A stretch of DNA of 64,000 bases. It comes from Sistotremastrum niveocremeum HHB9708 (lineage: Eukaryota; Basidiomycota; Agaricomycetes; Sistotremastrales; Sistotremastraceae). Below the pieces are notes generated by a model that was given only the letters and a program-made list of their open reading frames with translations, was not told the DNA's origin and did not search any database. Of the stretch, positions 46,437 through 56,276 are shown piece by piece; position 1 is the first letter of the stretch, and each line of letters starts with the position of its first letter. The stretch spans positions 248,001-312,000 of the forward strand of contig KV419401.1 in the NCBI GenBank assembly GCA_001630475.1, in the 5' to 3' direction. The translations under genes were made by a program, and so were the position numbers.

Positions 46437-46693
46437 ATGAGAAATACTATCTCTGTGTCTGCCATCACAATCGCATGTTTAGCTATGGGATTGTATCAGC
46501 CGGTGTTCGCACTTCAAGCAGAGTCACCGTGACGCTGTGTTGAAGTGGTACGTCTGATTCGAAGAAGCCAGAGCTCACTCACAACGAAACTTAGAGAGGC
46601 TGCAATTGCACTAGCGAGATTATCGTTGGACCGTGCACTCCTATCGAGATTGCTGGGGGTTGTCAGAACATACGCCTTGGATGCCCAACTTGA
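46437..46693 (+). pseudogene. Small six-cysteine secreted protein 2, broken copy
   Basis: Recognisable family member: signal-peptide-like start MRNTISVSAITIACLAMG, one cysteine before the intron, then GCNCTSEIIVGPCTPIEIAG and GCQNIRLGCPT. The intron is in the family position and a TATATAG lies 60-67 nt upstream. The reading frame looks broken, with about one break. It may be a recent loss. Confidence 0.55.
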
Positions 46694-47184
46694 GAATTCT
46701 CATAAGTGGAGTCACTCTGTTGGTAAAATAACCAGATGTAGGATATATACTCTCACCGTCGATATGAGGGCTCAGATCATCGGTCACAAACTCCGAACTC
46801 GCTCGGCGAGTCATTAGCTTTGGCTGGAACGTCAACCCTGGCTCAGAATTTCCACCGCAGGTTTTTAGAGTACCTCTCTCTTACTCGTGGGGAATAAATG
46901 CGTTTATTTGCCTCTGAGCACTGGCACTGATCACGAACGAACGAGACCTACAAAAGGTTCAGATGGCATACTTTGAATCTCCGACCATCAAATTGAGTGG
47001 CAGTAGGCCGGACGTACTGTTTCTTATTCCAGGAATCTGCTCAGGTACACCCCTTACTGCTTATATCATGTGACGCGGTACTAGTACTATTTATATGGTC
47101 GGAAGTCCTTTCCTGATTGGCGTTGCATCAAACAGCCCTACTTCGACCTCTGACTGCCTCGGCATATTGGCAATACTTGTCACG
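46694..47184. other. Spacer in the secreted-protein array, 491 nt
   Basis: Upstream region of secreted protein 3. Only a weak TTATATGG near 47090 resembles a core promoter. Nothing coding is supported. Confidence 0.45.
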
Positions 47185-47464
47185 ATGAGTCTCTCGATTC
47201 GAGCTGTTTCTTTATTCATCATGCTACTTTGTTGCGCTTCGATCAATTATTCTCTGGCCGCTCAACCTCCGCCAGATTGTAGAGGACATGTATGTAACCC
47301 TTCACAAGACGATAGTGACTTTGATGACGACGTAACTCTCGATTTAGGCAGCCTGCCTCTGCAACGGGACCACAGCGTTACCTCCTCGAGACTGTACTGA
47401 TGCCCAAATCGCTGCTGGGTGTTTCGCAATTGAGATTGGTATAACGAAGGGATGTTTGGACTAA
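47185..47464 (+). CDS. Small six-cysteine secreted protein 3
   Basis: Two exons, about 73 aa. Signal peptide MSLSIRAVSLFIMLLCCAS with likely cleavage after NYSLA. Mature part QPPPDCRGH, then after the intron AACLCNGTTALPPRDCTDAQ, IAAGCFAIEIGITKGCLD. Same cysteine order and intron place as the other members, with a slightly longer tail between the last two cysteines. An in-frame ATG upstream would precede the signal peptide, so the later ATG was chosen. Function unknown. Confidence 0.65.
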
Positions 47465-47810
47465 GAATTCATTGGTAGTACGGTCAATCACCGGCGAATC
47501 CGTTAGGGCCTGGACTATGGGGAAGGAGTACATACGAATGATGAGGGCCTATAGTACGAAACTTGACAGGCATAGTCGTCCTGATTGTAGGCCACATGAT
47601 ACGCAGAATAAATGAGATAGATGCTCAACTCACATTCGAGGACCAGGCACAGACTCCATTTTGAGACAGTCACGTCGGAAGTATATATATAACCTGTGTG
47701 AGTCTGGCGTGAACTCGGGATAGAAAAGGCTCCCTGATAAGCGACTCCTTCTCTCTAGAATCACATCAAAAAGTGCTTTCCACATCGACCTTCTGTCATC
47801 AGCGATATCG
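47465..47810. other. Spacer in the secreted-protein array, 346 nt
   Basis: Contains TATATATATAA at 47682-47692, a likely core promoter for secreted protein 4. Confidence 0.45.
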
Positions 47811-48063
47811 ATGAGGACACCCAGACTCTGGATCGGCGTGATCGCTTTCTGCTGCACAATTTCGTATGCGCAGACGGAACCATTTCCGCCGCCAGAATGT
47901 CTCAGAGAGGTAGGCCTTCATCTCGGCGCGTTGAGAAAGACGATTCATGAGCATACAGCCTGCCTGCACCTGTGGTACTATCACGACCACTGGAGCCCTC
48001 TGCTCGTCTGCTCAGATCCAGCGCGGTTGCATTCCTGCATTTGAGAACGTCTGCGTACCATGA
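47811..48063 (+). CDS. Small six-cysteine secreted protein 4
   Basis: Two exons, about 67 aa. Signal peptide MRTPRLWIGVIAFCCTISYA, then QTEPFPPPECLRE. The second exon reads PACTCGTITTTGALCSSAQI, QRGCIPAFENVCVP. The intron is in the family position before PAC-x-C. The AAGC motif is QRGC here, so this is the most divergent intact member. Probably secreted; no known domain. Confidence 0.65.
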
Positions 48064-48678
48064 ATCAGACTGAGAGAGAGCGTCCGAGACAATTGAGGAG
48101 ATATTTCATGTAAGTCGTCGATTGTGCTCAGCTAAGTATTTGACAGGTACTGTAGCGGGCCTCCGAGACATGGGCTGCATGATAGGTTATCAAGAGTATT
48201 GGGAATTGTCAGAAATGATGCGTAGATCGATGGCGTATCTTAGCCTTCTATAAAACTCTGTGGACAGGTCTCATCAACGACTGTAATTTTCCGGAAGAGA
48301 TATCACTGGAGGGTTGGAGTCTGAACTATTTCCGCTATCACAATTGAGCTTTCCAGGCACATCGAGGACTTATAAATAGTACTTTAGCGCCTCAGGGACG
48401 TTGACATCACCTGAATCCGATAGCCCATCAGCATCGAACGAAAAGCCACTTCACGATCATACCCGGTCCCTCAAGGCAGAGATAAGCAGTCGCATTAAGA
48501 CCGACGGCAAGCATAGTATCAAACTACCATGTGCTCCCACTGGCATAGCGTGAGTGCCTGGAAGCGCCAGTAGACAACAGGCAAGAGAGAACATATATAA
48601 AGCCATGAGAGTTTCTCGCCTCTCGCTGATCAGTGGGGACTCGAGTTCCTGCAGCATTGCAATCTTCAAAGCTTCGTC
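48064..48678. other. Spacer in the secreted-protein array, 615 nt
   Basis: Its second half belongs to the tandem duplication described at 48420-49740. Nothing coding is supported. Confidence 0.45.
48594..48601 (+). promoter_or_regulatory. TATA box of secreted protein 5
   Basis: TATATAAA, 78 nt before the last base preceding the ATG region at 48679; the duplicate gene has its TATA at the same distance. Confidence 0.55.
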
Positions 48679-48935
48679 ATGAATTTCCGAACGGCCTTCC
48701 TTCTCGTCGGGGCATTAGCTTCAGCAGTCTGGGCCTTTCCTCCTCCCACTTGCACAAATGTGGTCAGTCAATACAGCAGCAAGAAATCGGGAAAGGTCAT
48801 TGACAAAACAATTGTTCTTCATCGCGACAGCCAGCTTGTAATTGCCCTACGAGCACATCACTAGGGAAATGCAGCTCCACAGAGTTAGCAGCCGGTTGCA
48901 CCAACATCACAGAACTACGCTGCAGTGGTATATGA
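48679..48935 (+). CDS. Small six-cysteine secreted protein 5
   Basis: Two exons, about 62 aa. Signal peptide MNFRTAFLLVGALASAVWA, then FPPPTCTNV. Second exon PACNCPTSTSLGKCSSTE, LAAGCTNITELRCSGI and stop. Contains an N-x-T glycosylation site (NIT). Exon 1 starts with the same MNF as protein 1 and protein 6. Clear tandem duplicate of the gene 0.7 kb downstream, with divergence concentrated in the mature part. Likely secreted; function unknown. Confidence 0.72.
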
Positions 48936-49389
48936 GTTGGTTGATCCGATGAAGCTGCTAGTCAGAGGTCGGGATACGTAGAGTGGACTCAGACGGCGGG
49001 GGCTGATCATTGTTCTGGCTGAACGGCGTGGGGGTGAGGACCGGCGATTCTAAAGGTTAGAACTGGTAATTAGTACTGGAGATAATGAGCCTAGGCAGCA
49101 TAAACGTATAAAGAGGGTGCTGTATCGATAGCCCATCAGCATCGAGCGAAAGATCATTTCACGATCGTACCCGCTCCCACAAGGCAGAAATAAGGAAAGT
49201 TAGCAAACGCATTAAGACCGACGGCAAGCATACTATCAAACTACCATGTGTTCCCATAGCGTGACTTTCTGGAAGCGCCAGTAGACGGCAGGAAAGAGAG
49301 AACAGATATAAAGCTATCAGAGCCACTTACCACTTGCTGATCGGTGGAGCCCCAAGCTCCTGCAGCGTCGCAATCTTCATAGCTTCGTG
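48936..49389. other. Spacer in the secreted-protein array, 454 nt
   Basis: End of duplication unit 1 and the promoter half of unit 2. Nothing coding is supported. Confidence 0.5.
49307..49312 (+). promoter_or_regulatory. TATA box of secreted protein 6
   Basis: TATAAA in a GATATAAAG context, 78 nt before the ATG at 49390. Confidence 0.55.
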
Positions 49390-49645
49390 ATGAATTTCAG
49401 AGCAGCCTTTATCCTCGTCGCGGCACTCACTTTGGGTGTCGGTGCTATTCTGCCTCCCACCTGCTTCGACACGGTCAGTCTATACAACAACAAAAAATCG
49501 AGCTCGGTCATTGACGTTGTGTTCTCCTTGCTCACGATAGCCAGCCTGCAGTTGCTCCGATGTACTTTCACCAGGAAATTGCAGCTCTGCAGAATTAGCG
49601 GCTGGGTGCAGCAGCGTCGTAGAGGTACACTGCACTGGTGAATGA
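49390..49645 (+). CDS. Small six-cysteine secreted protein 6
   Basis: Two exons, about 62 aa. Signal peptide MNFRAAFILVAALTLGVGA, then ILPPTCFDT. Second exon PACSCSDVLSPGNCSSAE, LAAGCSSVVEVHCTGE and stop. Duplicate of protein 5: the signal peptides are nearly identical while the residues between cysteines differ more. That pattern fits relaxed or diversifying selection on the mature peptide, but needs a proper test. Confidence 0.72.
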
Positions 49646-50502
49646 GTTGGTCGATCCGACTGCTAGCCAGAGATCGGGATATGTTGACTGGATGGGGCTG
49701 GTCATTGTTCTGGACGCAGAGAATGGGACTCTACGTTTCTCGGGACCTAAATTATCGAGGAAACCTTGACTAAGGGTTCAGTGACTGGTGAAAATACTCA
49801 CTTTGCATTCATTACTATTGGGAGGCAGTCGAGACCGACAACGAGTCGAACGACCAAGACCACATCGATCCATATTTTCTGATATTACTGTGGTTTGATT
49901 TGACACCGATGGAAATGCAAGTGCGAGGCTTCATTATACATGGTCGAAAAGGGCGTAAACATCGTGCGGTTCTGATCATACTACAGTAGTCTGAGCTGTC
50001 AAGCCCAGCTGACGATGTAGGATGGAATAACTGACGGGACGGGTGAAATGACGAGCGTCGAAATGTCCAGATATCCACCGACCGGACCGCTCAGCTCTGG
50101 TGGTCCCCTCTTCGATCAGTTCAAGCAGAATTTTGGCATGGTTTCTGTAGCGTCAGATGGGTTATGGAAAAGGTGGTCAAACCGGAAGGTGGTCTTGATC
50201 ATTAGTGAGAATAATGAAAGTAGGCTGCATGAATGTATAAAGAGAGTGCTATTTCGAGGCCAGGCCAGAACAAGCAGGCGGGTGCAGAGAAGAACCGGCT
50301 AAACTCCGGAGAAAAGTTGTCCTCTGGTGACTTCGAGTCGTGACCTCTCTTTGTATTCTCTGTCATTGCACGCCTTTTCGAAGCAGTATTCACCCCATAC
50401 CCGCAACAGAGACCTCTTCTTAAAAGCGGGGAAGAATGGATAGCTTCACTTCAGACTACCGCTTTTCAGTCGTTTGTTTTCATCTTGAATTCGAACCTGA
50501 AG
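49646..50502. other. Intergenic, 857 nt
   Basis: End of duplication unit 2 and the promoter of the SGNH esterase. 50205-50260 (GTAGGCTGCATGAATGTATA region) resembles 49085-49130 and may be a remnant of another unit. No gene supported. Confidence 0.45.
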
Positions 50503-52265
50503 ATGGGCATAATTGCGCGCTTTAGAGACTTCAAAGCCATAGGACTTATTGGGGTGCTTGGACTCTGTGTAGCGTCCATGGCCGAGGCATCTCCGGCCTC
50601 CTTCACAATAAAAAATGATAATCCTTTGATTCATCTCCACGGCCGCTGGGATTCTAGCCCTGGAACATGGTGGTAAGTGATGCACGATTTCAATCTGGCA
50701 GGCCTCATGTTGAATGCATTGCGAATCCAGGGCTGGCTCGGGCTTCAAACTTAACGTCCAAGATCTGCAGTCCCTCACGCTGAATCTTGGACCGCATACT
50801 ACACAGCCATTAGCGGCTGTCGGCGTGTCCGTTAATTATGAGCCATTTCGGACAATCAACGTGACCGAGGGAGCCAATGCCATCCCACTATCTGCGAGTA
50901 GCACCACCCTGTCATTGAAGAAGAGATCACAGAGCGTTGTGCGTATCAATGTGGAAGGATGGCAGGATAACAGAATAAATCTTGAAACGATCGGTTTGAA
51001 CGCAGTAAGTCTTCCTTTCTCCTCTTGTCCTCTCTTGAGTCTAGAGCGTCTCTTCATCCTTGAACACTCGGTGTAATGCTCACTAATGACTGAAACAGGG
51101 CGCTAAACTTCTACCCTACACGCCTCAAAAACTCGCCTTCCAATTCATCGGTGATTCGCTGTCCGCCGTAAGCCAATTCTACGATTCATCAAGAAGTTAA
51201 GATCGCCCTTCAAAGGCGAAGCTAATCTTTGCCTTCGTTTTCTGGGGTCGTGTTCCTAGGGTCAATATTGCCCTGATGGCGTCGATCAGGCTTGGACTTT
51301 CCTTACTGGTGAAGACTTCAAGGCAGAGCATAATATTAACGCACAGCCGGGTGCGGCACTCACCGTGTGTTGAGAACTTGTTAATACCCTTTAACGTGGG
51401 TTTACGAGAGATTCCCAGGACATCGTTTCGTATGGAAATGAACATGGTGTTTCGTACCAATTCTTCCGCGTGAGTCATGGCATATCGCTCTTCGATAATT
51501 TTCGTGCTAACATCTATTTGACATTGACTCATTCCTGTGCAGACTGAAGATACAGGCTACTACTACACAACTGATCACAATTATACAACCCCGTGGAATT
51601 TCGCTCGTGATCAACCCGAGCCGACCCATATTGTAATACACATCGGGTTTGTTTCAAGTCTTCATTGAATGACAAGAAATGCCTCAATGTCTCCTATTAC
51701 TATAGAGCCAATGACAACTCTCAAGGCGTCTCAGCGGCCAACTTTACTCAAGTCAGTTTCCAAAGGAGCCATTAGCGTCTTGATAACTGATACTGACGCG
51801 ACGTTCTCGGAATGACAGACTTATCTCACCTTTATCAAAAACATCCGCGTACATTATCCGCACCAGCCTATCTTCGCGTTCACACCCTGGGGCTGGCCGA
51901 ATTCGGACGGCAGCATCGGGTACTACTATCAGGGAGTTTACGAGCAGATCGTCAAAGATCGGTAGGTCGTCTCCGAGACTCTGACATCCGCGGAGCATCG
52001 GGCTAAGCTCTGCTCAATCTAGCATTGCAACGGGCGACCACAATATTTTCTTGGTGAACACGACGGGATGGGTCACGTGGGCCGACGTCTTCCCTTCGTA
52101 AGACCCGTTTCTCACTTTCATTTAACGACTTGCTGAGTGACTCTCAACAGCAATCAACATCCCAGTCCCTCAGGACACATCAAGATTGCAGGATTATTCA
52201 CTCAATGGCTGAATAACTGGGGTTTGAAAGCTGAGAAGAACTGGGAAACTCCAGCACTAGTATGA
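50503..52265 (+). CDS. Secreted SGNH-hydrolase (carbohydrate-esterase-2-like)
   Basis: Signal peptide region AIGLIGVLGLCVASMAEA. An N-terminal beta domain follows (NPLIHLHGRWDSSPGTWW, AGSGFKLNVQDLQSLTLNLG, VVRINVEGWQDNRINLETI), then the SGNH domain: block I FIGDSLSAGQ (nucleophile Ser), block III HIGANDNSQGV, and block V NQHPSPSGHIKIAG with the catalytic His. This two-domain order matches CE2-type acetyl-xylan esterases or related deacetylases. In block V the usual Asp of D-x-x-H is Ser (S-N-Q-H); some CE2 enzymes also use a Ser-His dyad. About 400 aa, roughly nine exons. Probably removes ester groups from plant or fungal polysaccharide outside the cell. Confidence 0.8.
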
Positions 52266-54880
52266 AGGCTCCCCTCTTCTCTTTACATGGTTTCGCGAAT
52301 GGTTGACGATTTGTTTGATCGCTCGCCTATCGGGGAACGAGGTACTATCGATGATGATCGTTGTGTACTTGGATGTTCATATAGGATACCGAAGAAAGCG
52401 TACCACATGCTTTGATTGTTGAGTTTCTTTGGCGAGGATCATCAAACCGGTCCGTGGACGATACAGTCGATTATCGTTCCCAGGACGTGGGGTATCTCGT
52501 ATGCGATAACACGTACCAAGTACGTAGTTCATTCCGCATAGGACACCTTTAGCTATGAGCGAGAGATGGCCAGCCTCATCATCATATCTTGCATGCTGAT
52601 AGTGATCGAGTTCGAGTCGTGCCTCGGAACAAGGAACTGTGGCACTTTCAAGAGGCTCCTCAGTGCTGTGGGACGCCGGAAGAAGTGCAAGATCCAAAGT
52701 TAAAGCGGCGCGCATCATGTCCACATACTTATACCCACAGTATCCATGTTCAACGGTTGTACAATACATATGACCGACTGGTAACATCAGTATTGCATCA
52801 TGGTACAAGGCTGGTCTCGATCATTATCTCCGAGAAGGCACCCGGCGTTTCGTGGTTCAGGATGCTGTGGCACGTCTATAATCTGGACGCGTTTCCTCAG
52901 GATCGAAAGCACGGAATGTCGAAAAATGCGTGACAGCGACAGAGAATTTGCAGACGACAGACTCGATTTCCCTGCATGATAGTTTGGTCTTGCGACGTAA
53001 GACGGAGAACAAAATGAAGTTCGGTCTAGAGTCCCGGTTTTGCTTGGACCGGGAATTCCTCAAGAATCACTGGCAGCTTTACCCCGGGTGCAGAGTCCGA
53101 GTATAATCTGATTATCCTTGAGCGTCCCGGGAACGAGACGAGGGATAGCGCAAAGCGTTGAGAAGCGCTTGAGGGATATCATGGATGCCATGAGACTAGA
53201 CCAGATGTGTATGAGAGAACTTCGACGAGAGCCAGATTGTCGGGATTGCGCTTGGACCACCGTAGCAATACAACATCGTCGATCTTGGTAGATCTTTCAG
53301 CAAACAGATTATAGCGGTTTATAGAGAGTGCTATAGCGTGAAAACACGTTGTCGAATTACCGAAGGACTGGATTACCATCCATATATGGAAACCCGGAGC
53401 GCGTGCTGAAAGCTCTAAACGGCAGATTGCACCTGCAGCCTCGCGTCTTGTGCGTGTATCGAATGAATCTAAGGGGTTCTGCTCAAGTGGGCTGTATACC
53501 ATTTGGCGATTCAAATGAATTAGTCGAGTATGCGTATGGATGGATTTGAATGAACCGCCGACGATGCCGAATGGACTTTGGGACCGAGCTCGCCGATTAG
53601 ATTTGGAATATTTAATTCCGAAAACGGTTCTGCTGAGATATACTTTGTTGTGAGTCTGGGGCCGGAGGGGAGCAGAAGCGATCGAAGATAGGGAACATGG
53701 TTGGAAATTAAAAGATGCATCATGGAGGGTGAGTGGGGGAGGTGAGGGGAGCGTAAGAAAGAACTTTCATTTATGTGGATTAAGGATGGTCGGAAAGGGG
53801 TATATAGATGGTGAGTGAGGAAATAAAGGACGGAACAAGAGTGAATTGGAGAAATTGTACCTGGGAAGGGATCGACAGGTGACTTTACCTGGTTAGGTGG
53901 GTTTGATAAGACGCGGCATCCGGAGCAAAGGGTTCTGGTTCCGTTCGCTTATGTAAGTGGGGCTGTGCAATAACAAATCGGGATGTGAAATTGGTTCCAG
54001 CGTTCGTTCGGAACAGTTCGTGAGACGAGGGGTGTTGCTCCCGGAGCCTTTGCAGGTGAAACTGTGGATGCCGTCGAGACTGATGCGAGTCTCGACGAAG
54101 AACAAGTGCTCGGCCCAGGTCTATGCGATGTCAGCCGGGGGCGATAAGCTGACGAATACAGAACAAGAGTGGATGAGAGGCGAGCGAAGTTTGGCTAAGA
54201 TGAAACCGGATGAATGGGGGAAGGCACCGCCTCGGAATATTTGACAGAGATAATAGTATTATTTTGTGTGAAATGGTAATGACCCAGGAGTGGTGGGCAT
54301 ACACGTGTGAAGCGACAGGAGAGGAAGCCGTCCGGACGGACAACGGAATCAAAGTGCGGATACAGTTTTGCTACAAAGTGGTGCAACAAATCTGCAAGCG
54401 ATGAAGATGTTGGCGTTGTAACACTTTCGGCGTGCAGGGATCAGGCTGACACAGCCGCTGCCCGGCCAGCGTTTATGCAGAAAGAGCCAGAGTAGAGACA
54501 CATTAAATGAGGAGTACAATATACTAGCATGACTGCATCGCTGAGCACATTCGAGAGCTTACTGGAGCGTTGGAGTGACGACTAGAACAATGAAAACCAT
54601 TGTAAATGTTGTTTGGTCGTGTTGAAGTGTTTGCATGTGTTCGGATTTGTACATAAGGCGGAGTCTGAAAAGCAGGCTTGAAAGGCGTGCCCCCCCGAAC
54701 ACAGACCCACGTCCATCACCGACGACATTCAAGAGGCAGACTATCGTCTCGATATCTCTACCCCTTCCACCACCTCCACGTTCTCGACCTGCTTACATGC
54801 GGTCGTATTCTAATACTTTCAACACTCAGTCTAATCCCACCAGTCAAAGGTATACATCGACCCATCTCCGTTCTCCCAAG
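52266..54880. other. Intergenic or unresolved, about 2.6 kb
   Basis: No reliable gene. On the minus strand, 53180-53780 looks gene-like: a TATATA near 53803, C+T-rich leader, MMHLLISNHVPYLRSLLLPS at 53723, and a stretch ALSINRYNLFAERSTKIDD at about 53260-53310 after a possible 45-nt intron. The pieces do not join into one clean frame. It may be a decayed or poorly resolved gene. Confidence 0.35.
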
Positions 54881-56276
54881 ATGCCCTCAAACTCACGGGG
54901 CGATCCAGCAGCAGCCTCTCTTTCCGCATATCCATTTCCACCTCCTCTCGACCCCCCAGTACAAATGGAATCATCGCGAAAAGCCAACCCACCGCTGACT
55001 GTCTGGATCATCACGATGCACAACAACGTCACCAGAGAGGTACGTCTCGCATTCCCAATTCCTAGTAACCAATCGATACTAACGATCCTCCAGGAGTTCG
55101 AACGCTGTAGTCAGAGTGTAGACAAGTCGTGTATACCGAAGAGAAGTTACTTGAAGGGCGAGACGGCATGGCGTGAGTCTTATCGATTTTCATCGATTTT
55201 TCGTAGAGTCCAACTAACGTTTCTCTTTCAGGATATATCATTAGCTGTCTGTTACCGCAGATGGTCATGCGAAAACAGCACCTCCCCCGACGCTGTTGGT
55301 CGTTTCAGAAGACGAAGAGTGTCGAGTCGTCAGGTAAAGCCTATATCGCCATGGTCAGTCCCCTCGACCCTACTTCCCAGTCATCCCAGCGCGCTGACGT
55401 CCGCGCGCGCCACTATCAGAAACCTGAGTCCCTCAAATCCGAGTCACAGTTTCTGGGATTTAGTTCCGCCGAAACCGGCTCTGCTATGGCATTTGCCTTC
55501 ACGCAGGGCAAGAAACACCAGGCAGTGAACATCGGTGTCGGCATCATGTCGTGCCACCTCAAGGTATCGACAGAGTCGTTTTTCGCATCGCAGTTGCATA
55601 AGGTGAGCTTGCGCCGCGTCCCCCATCAAAATTTTCCTGTGCTGACTAATCGGTCTTGTAGTTGACTGAGCGCGAAGAGAGATCAGTCTCGTTGAAGACT
55701 CATCCCGAGGACGTCGCCCTGCGACGACTCCTCATCATCCTCTCGATCAAAGATGCGTACGTTCGCGCACTCGGCCAACCCATCGGCTTTGATCACTCGC
55801 GGATAGAGGTTCGAATACCTCGGAAAACGATTACCGTCGACGGCGAGCAACTCCTTGGTTGGGAGTTCCGCCTATTCAAAGCCAATCTCGGTGTTAGCAA
55901 GCATGTGAGCCCTGAAGACTCACAGTATCAGTGTGCCACCGCTTGCTTCCGAGGGTGGAATAAGACGACTTTCACGTTTTCGCAGACGCAGGAGGAGTTA
56001 GATGAGTACGTTCAATTCTACGATCTTCAACAAATCGTCGAGGCCGTTCCTCGCCTCGGCGAATATGACAACTCCGCTCTCCCTCCATTATCCAAACTGT
56101 CGTTGTCGACGAAGACTTCAATGGCTTCGATGACTTCGATAGGGGATGTGAAGCATCCAGCGCCACCGTCATATAACTACTCCCACTCCCTCCTCCCGCC
56201 ACATTATGCACCCAACTCCCTCGACTACTCGGATCGATTCAAAAAGGGTCCGTTACCGCCCATGATCGCGACCTAG
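54881..56276 (+). CDS. 4'-phosphopantetheinyl-transferase-like protein with altered active site
   Basis: Sfp-type PPTases move phosphopantetheine from CoA to carrier proteins. After a proline-rich start (MPSNSRGDPAAASLSAYPF), the fold follows the fungal family in order: LTVWIITMHNNVTREEFERC, then KRSYLKGETAWRYIISCLLP, QMVMRKQHLP, GKAYIAM, FLGFSSAETGSAMAFAFTQG, NIGVGIM, LTEREERSVSLK, LIILSIKDAYVRALGQPIGF, DHSRIEV and LLGWEFRLFKANLG. The residues that normally bind Mg and drive catalysis are changed: GVDxM is GVGIM, W-x-x-KEA is LSIKDA, and the NV[ST]H segment is GFSSA. About 400 aa in six exons with clean splice sites and no stops, so it is kept as a protein. May be a pseudoenzyme or an enzyme with a shifted mechanism. 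Confidence 0.7.

Larger units (their letters stand above)
48420..49740. repeat. Tandem duplication of about 0.7 kb carrying secreted proteins 5 and 6
   Basis: Unit 1 (about 48420-49050) and unit 2 (about 49127-49740) align from well upstream of the start codon to past the stop. Shared strings include GATAGCCCATCAGCATCGA, CATTAAGACCGACGGCAAGC, CTATCAAACTACCATGTG and GAAGCGCCAGTAGAC upstream, and ATGAGTTGGT and GGGCTGRTCATTGTTCTGG-type sequence downstream. Promoter, coding part and 3' region were copied together. A decayed third piece may lie near 50205-50260. Confidence 0.75.

Noticed and set aside
46437-49645. Hydrophobin genes
   Set aside because: Signal peptide and cysteines fit at first sight, but there are six cysteines and no CC doublets, and the proteins are too short.
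52377-52808. Minus-strand frame of 143 codons
   Set aside because: No motif, no start context or introns, and composition not like the neighbouring genes.
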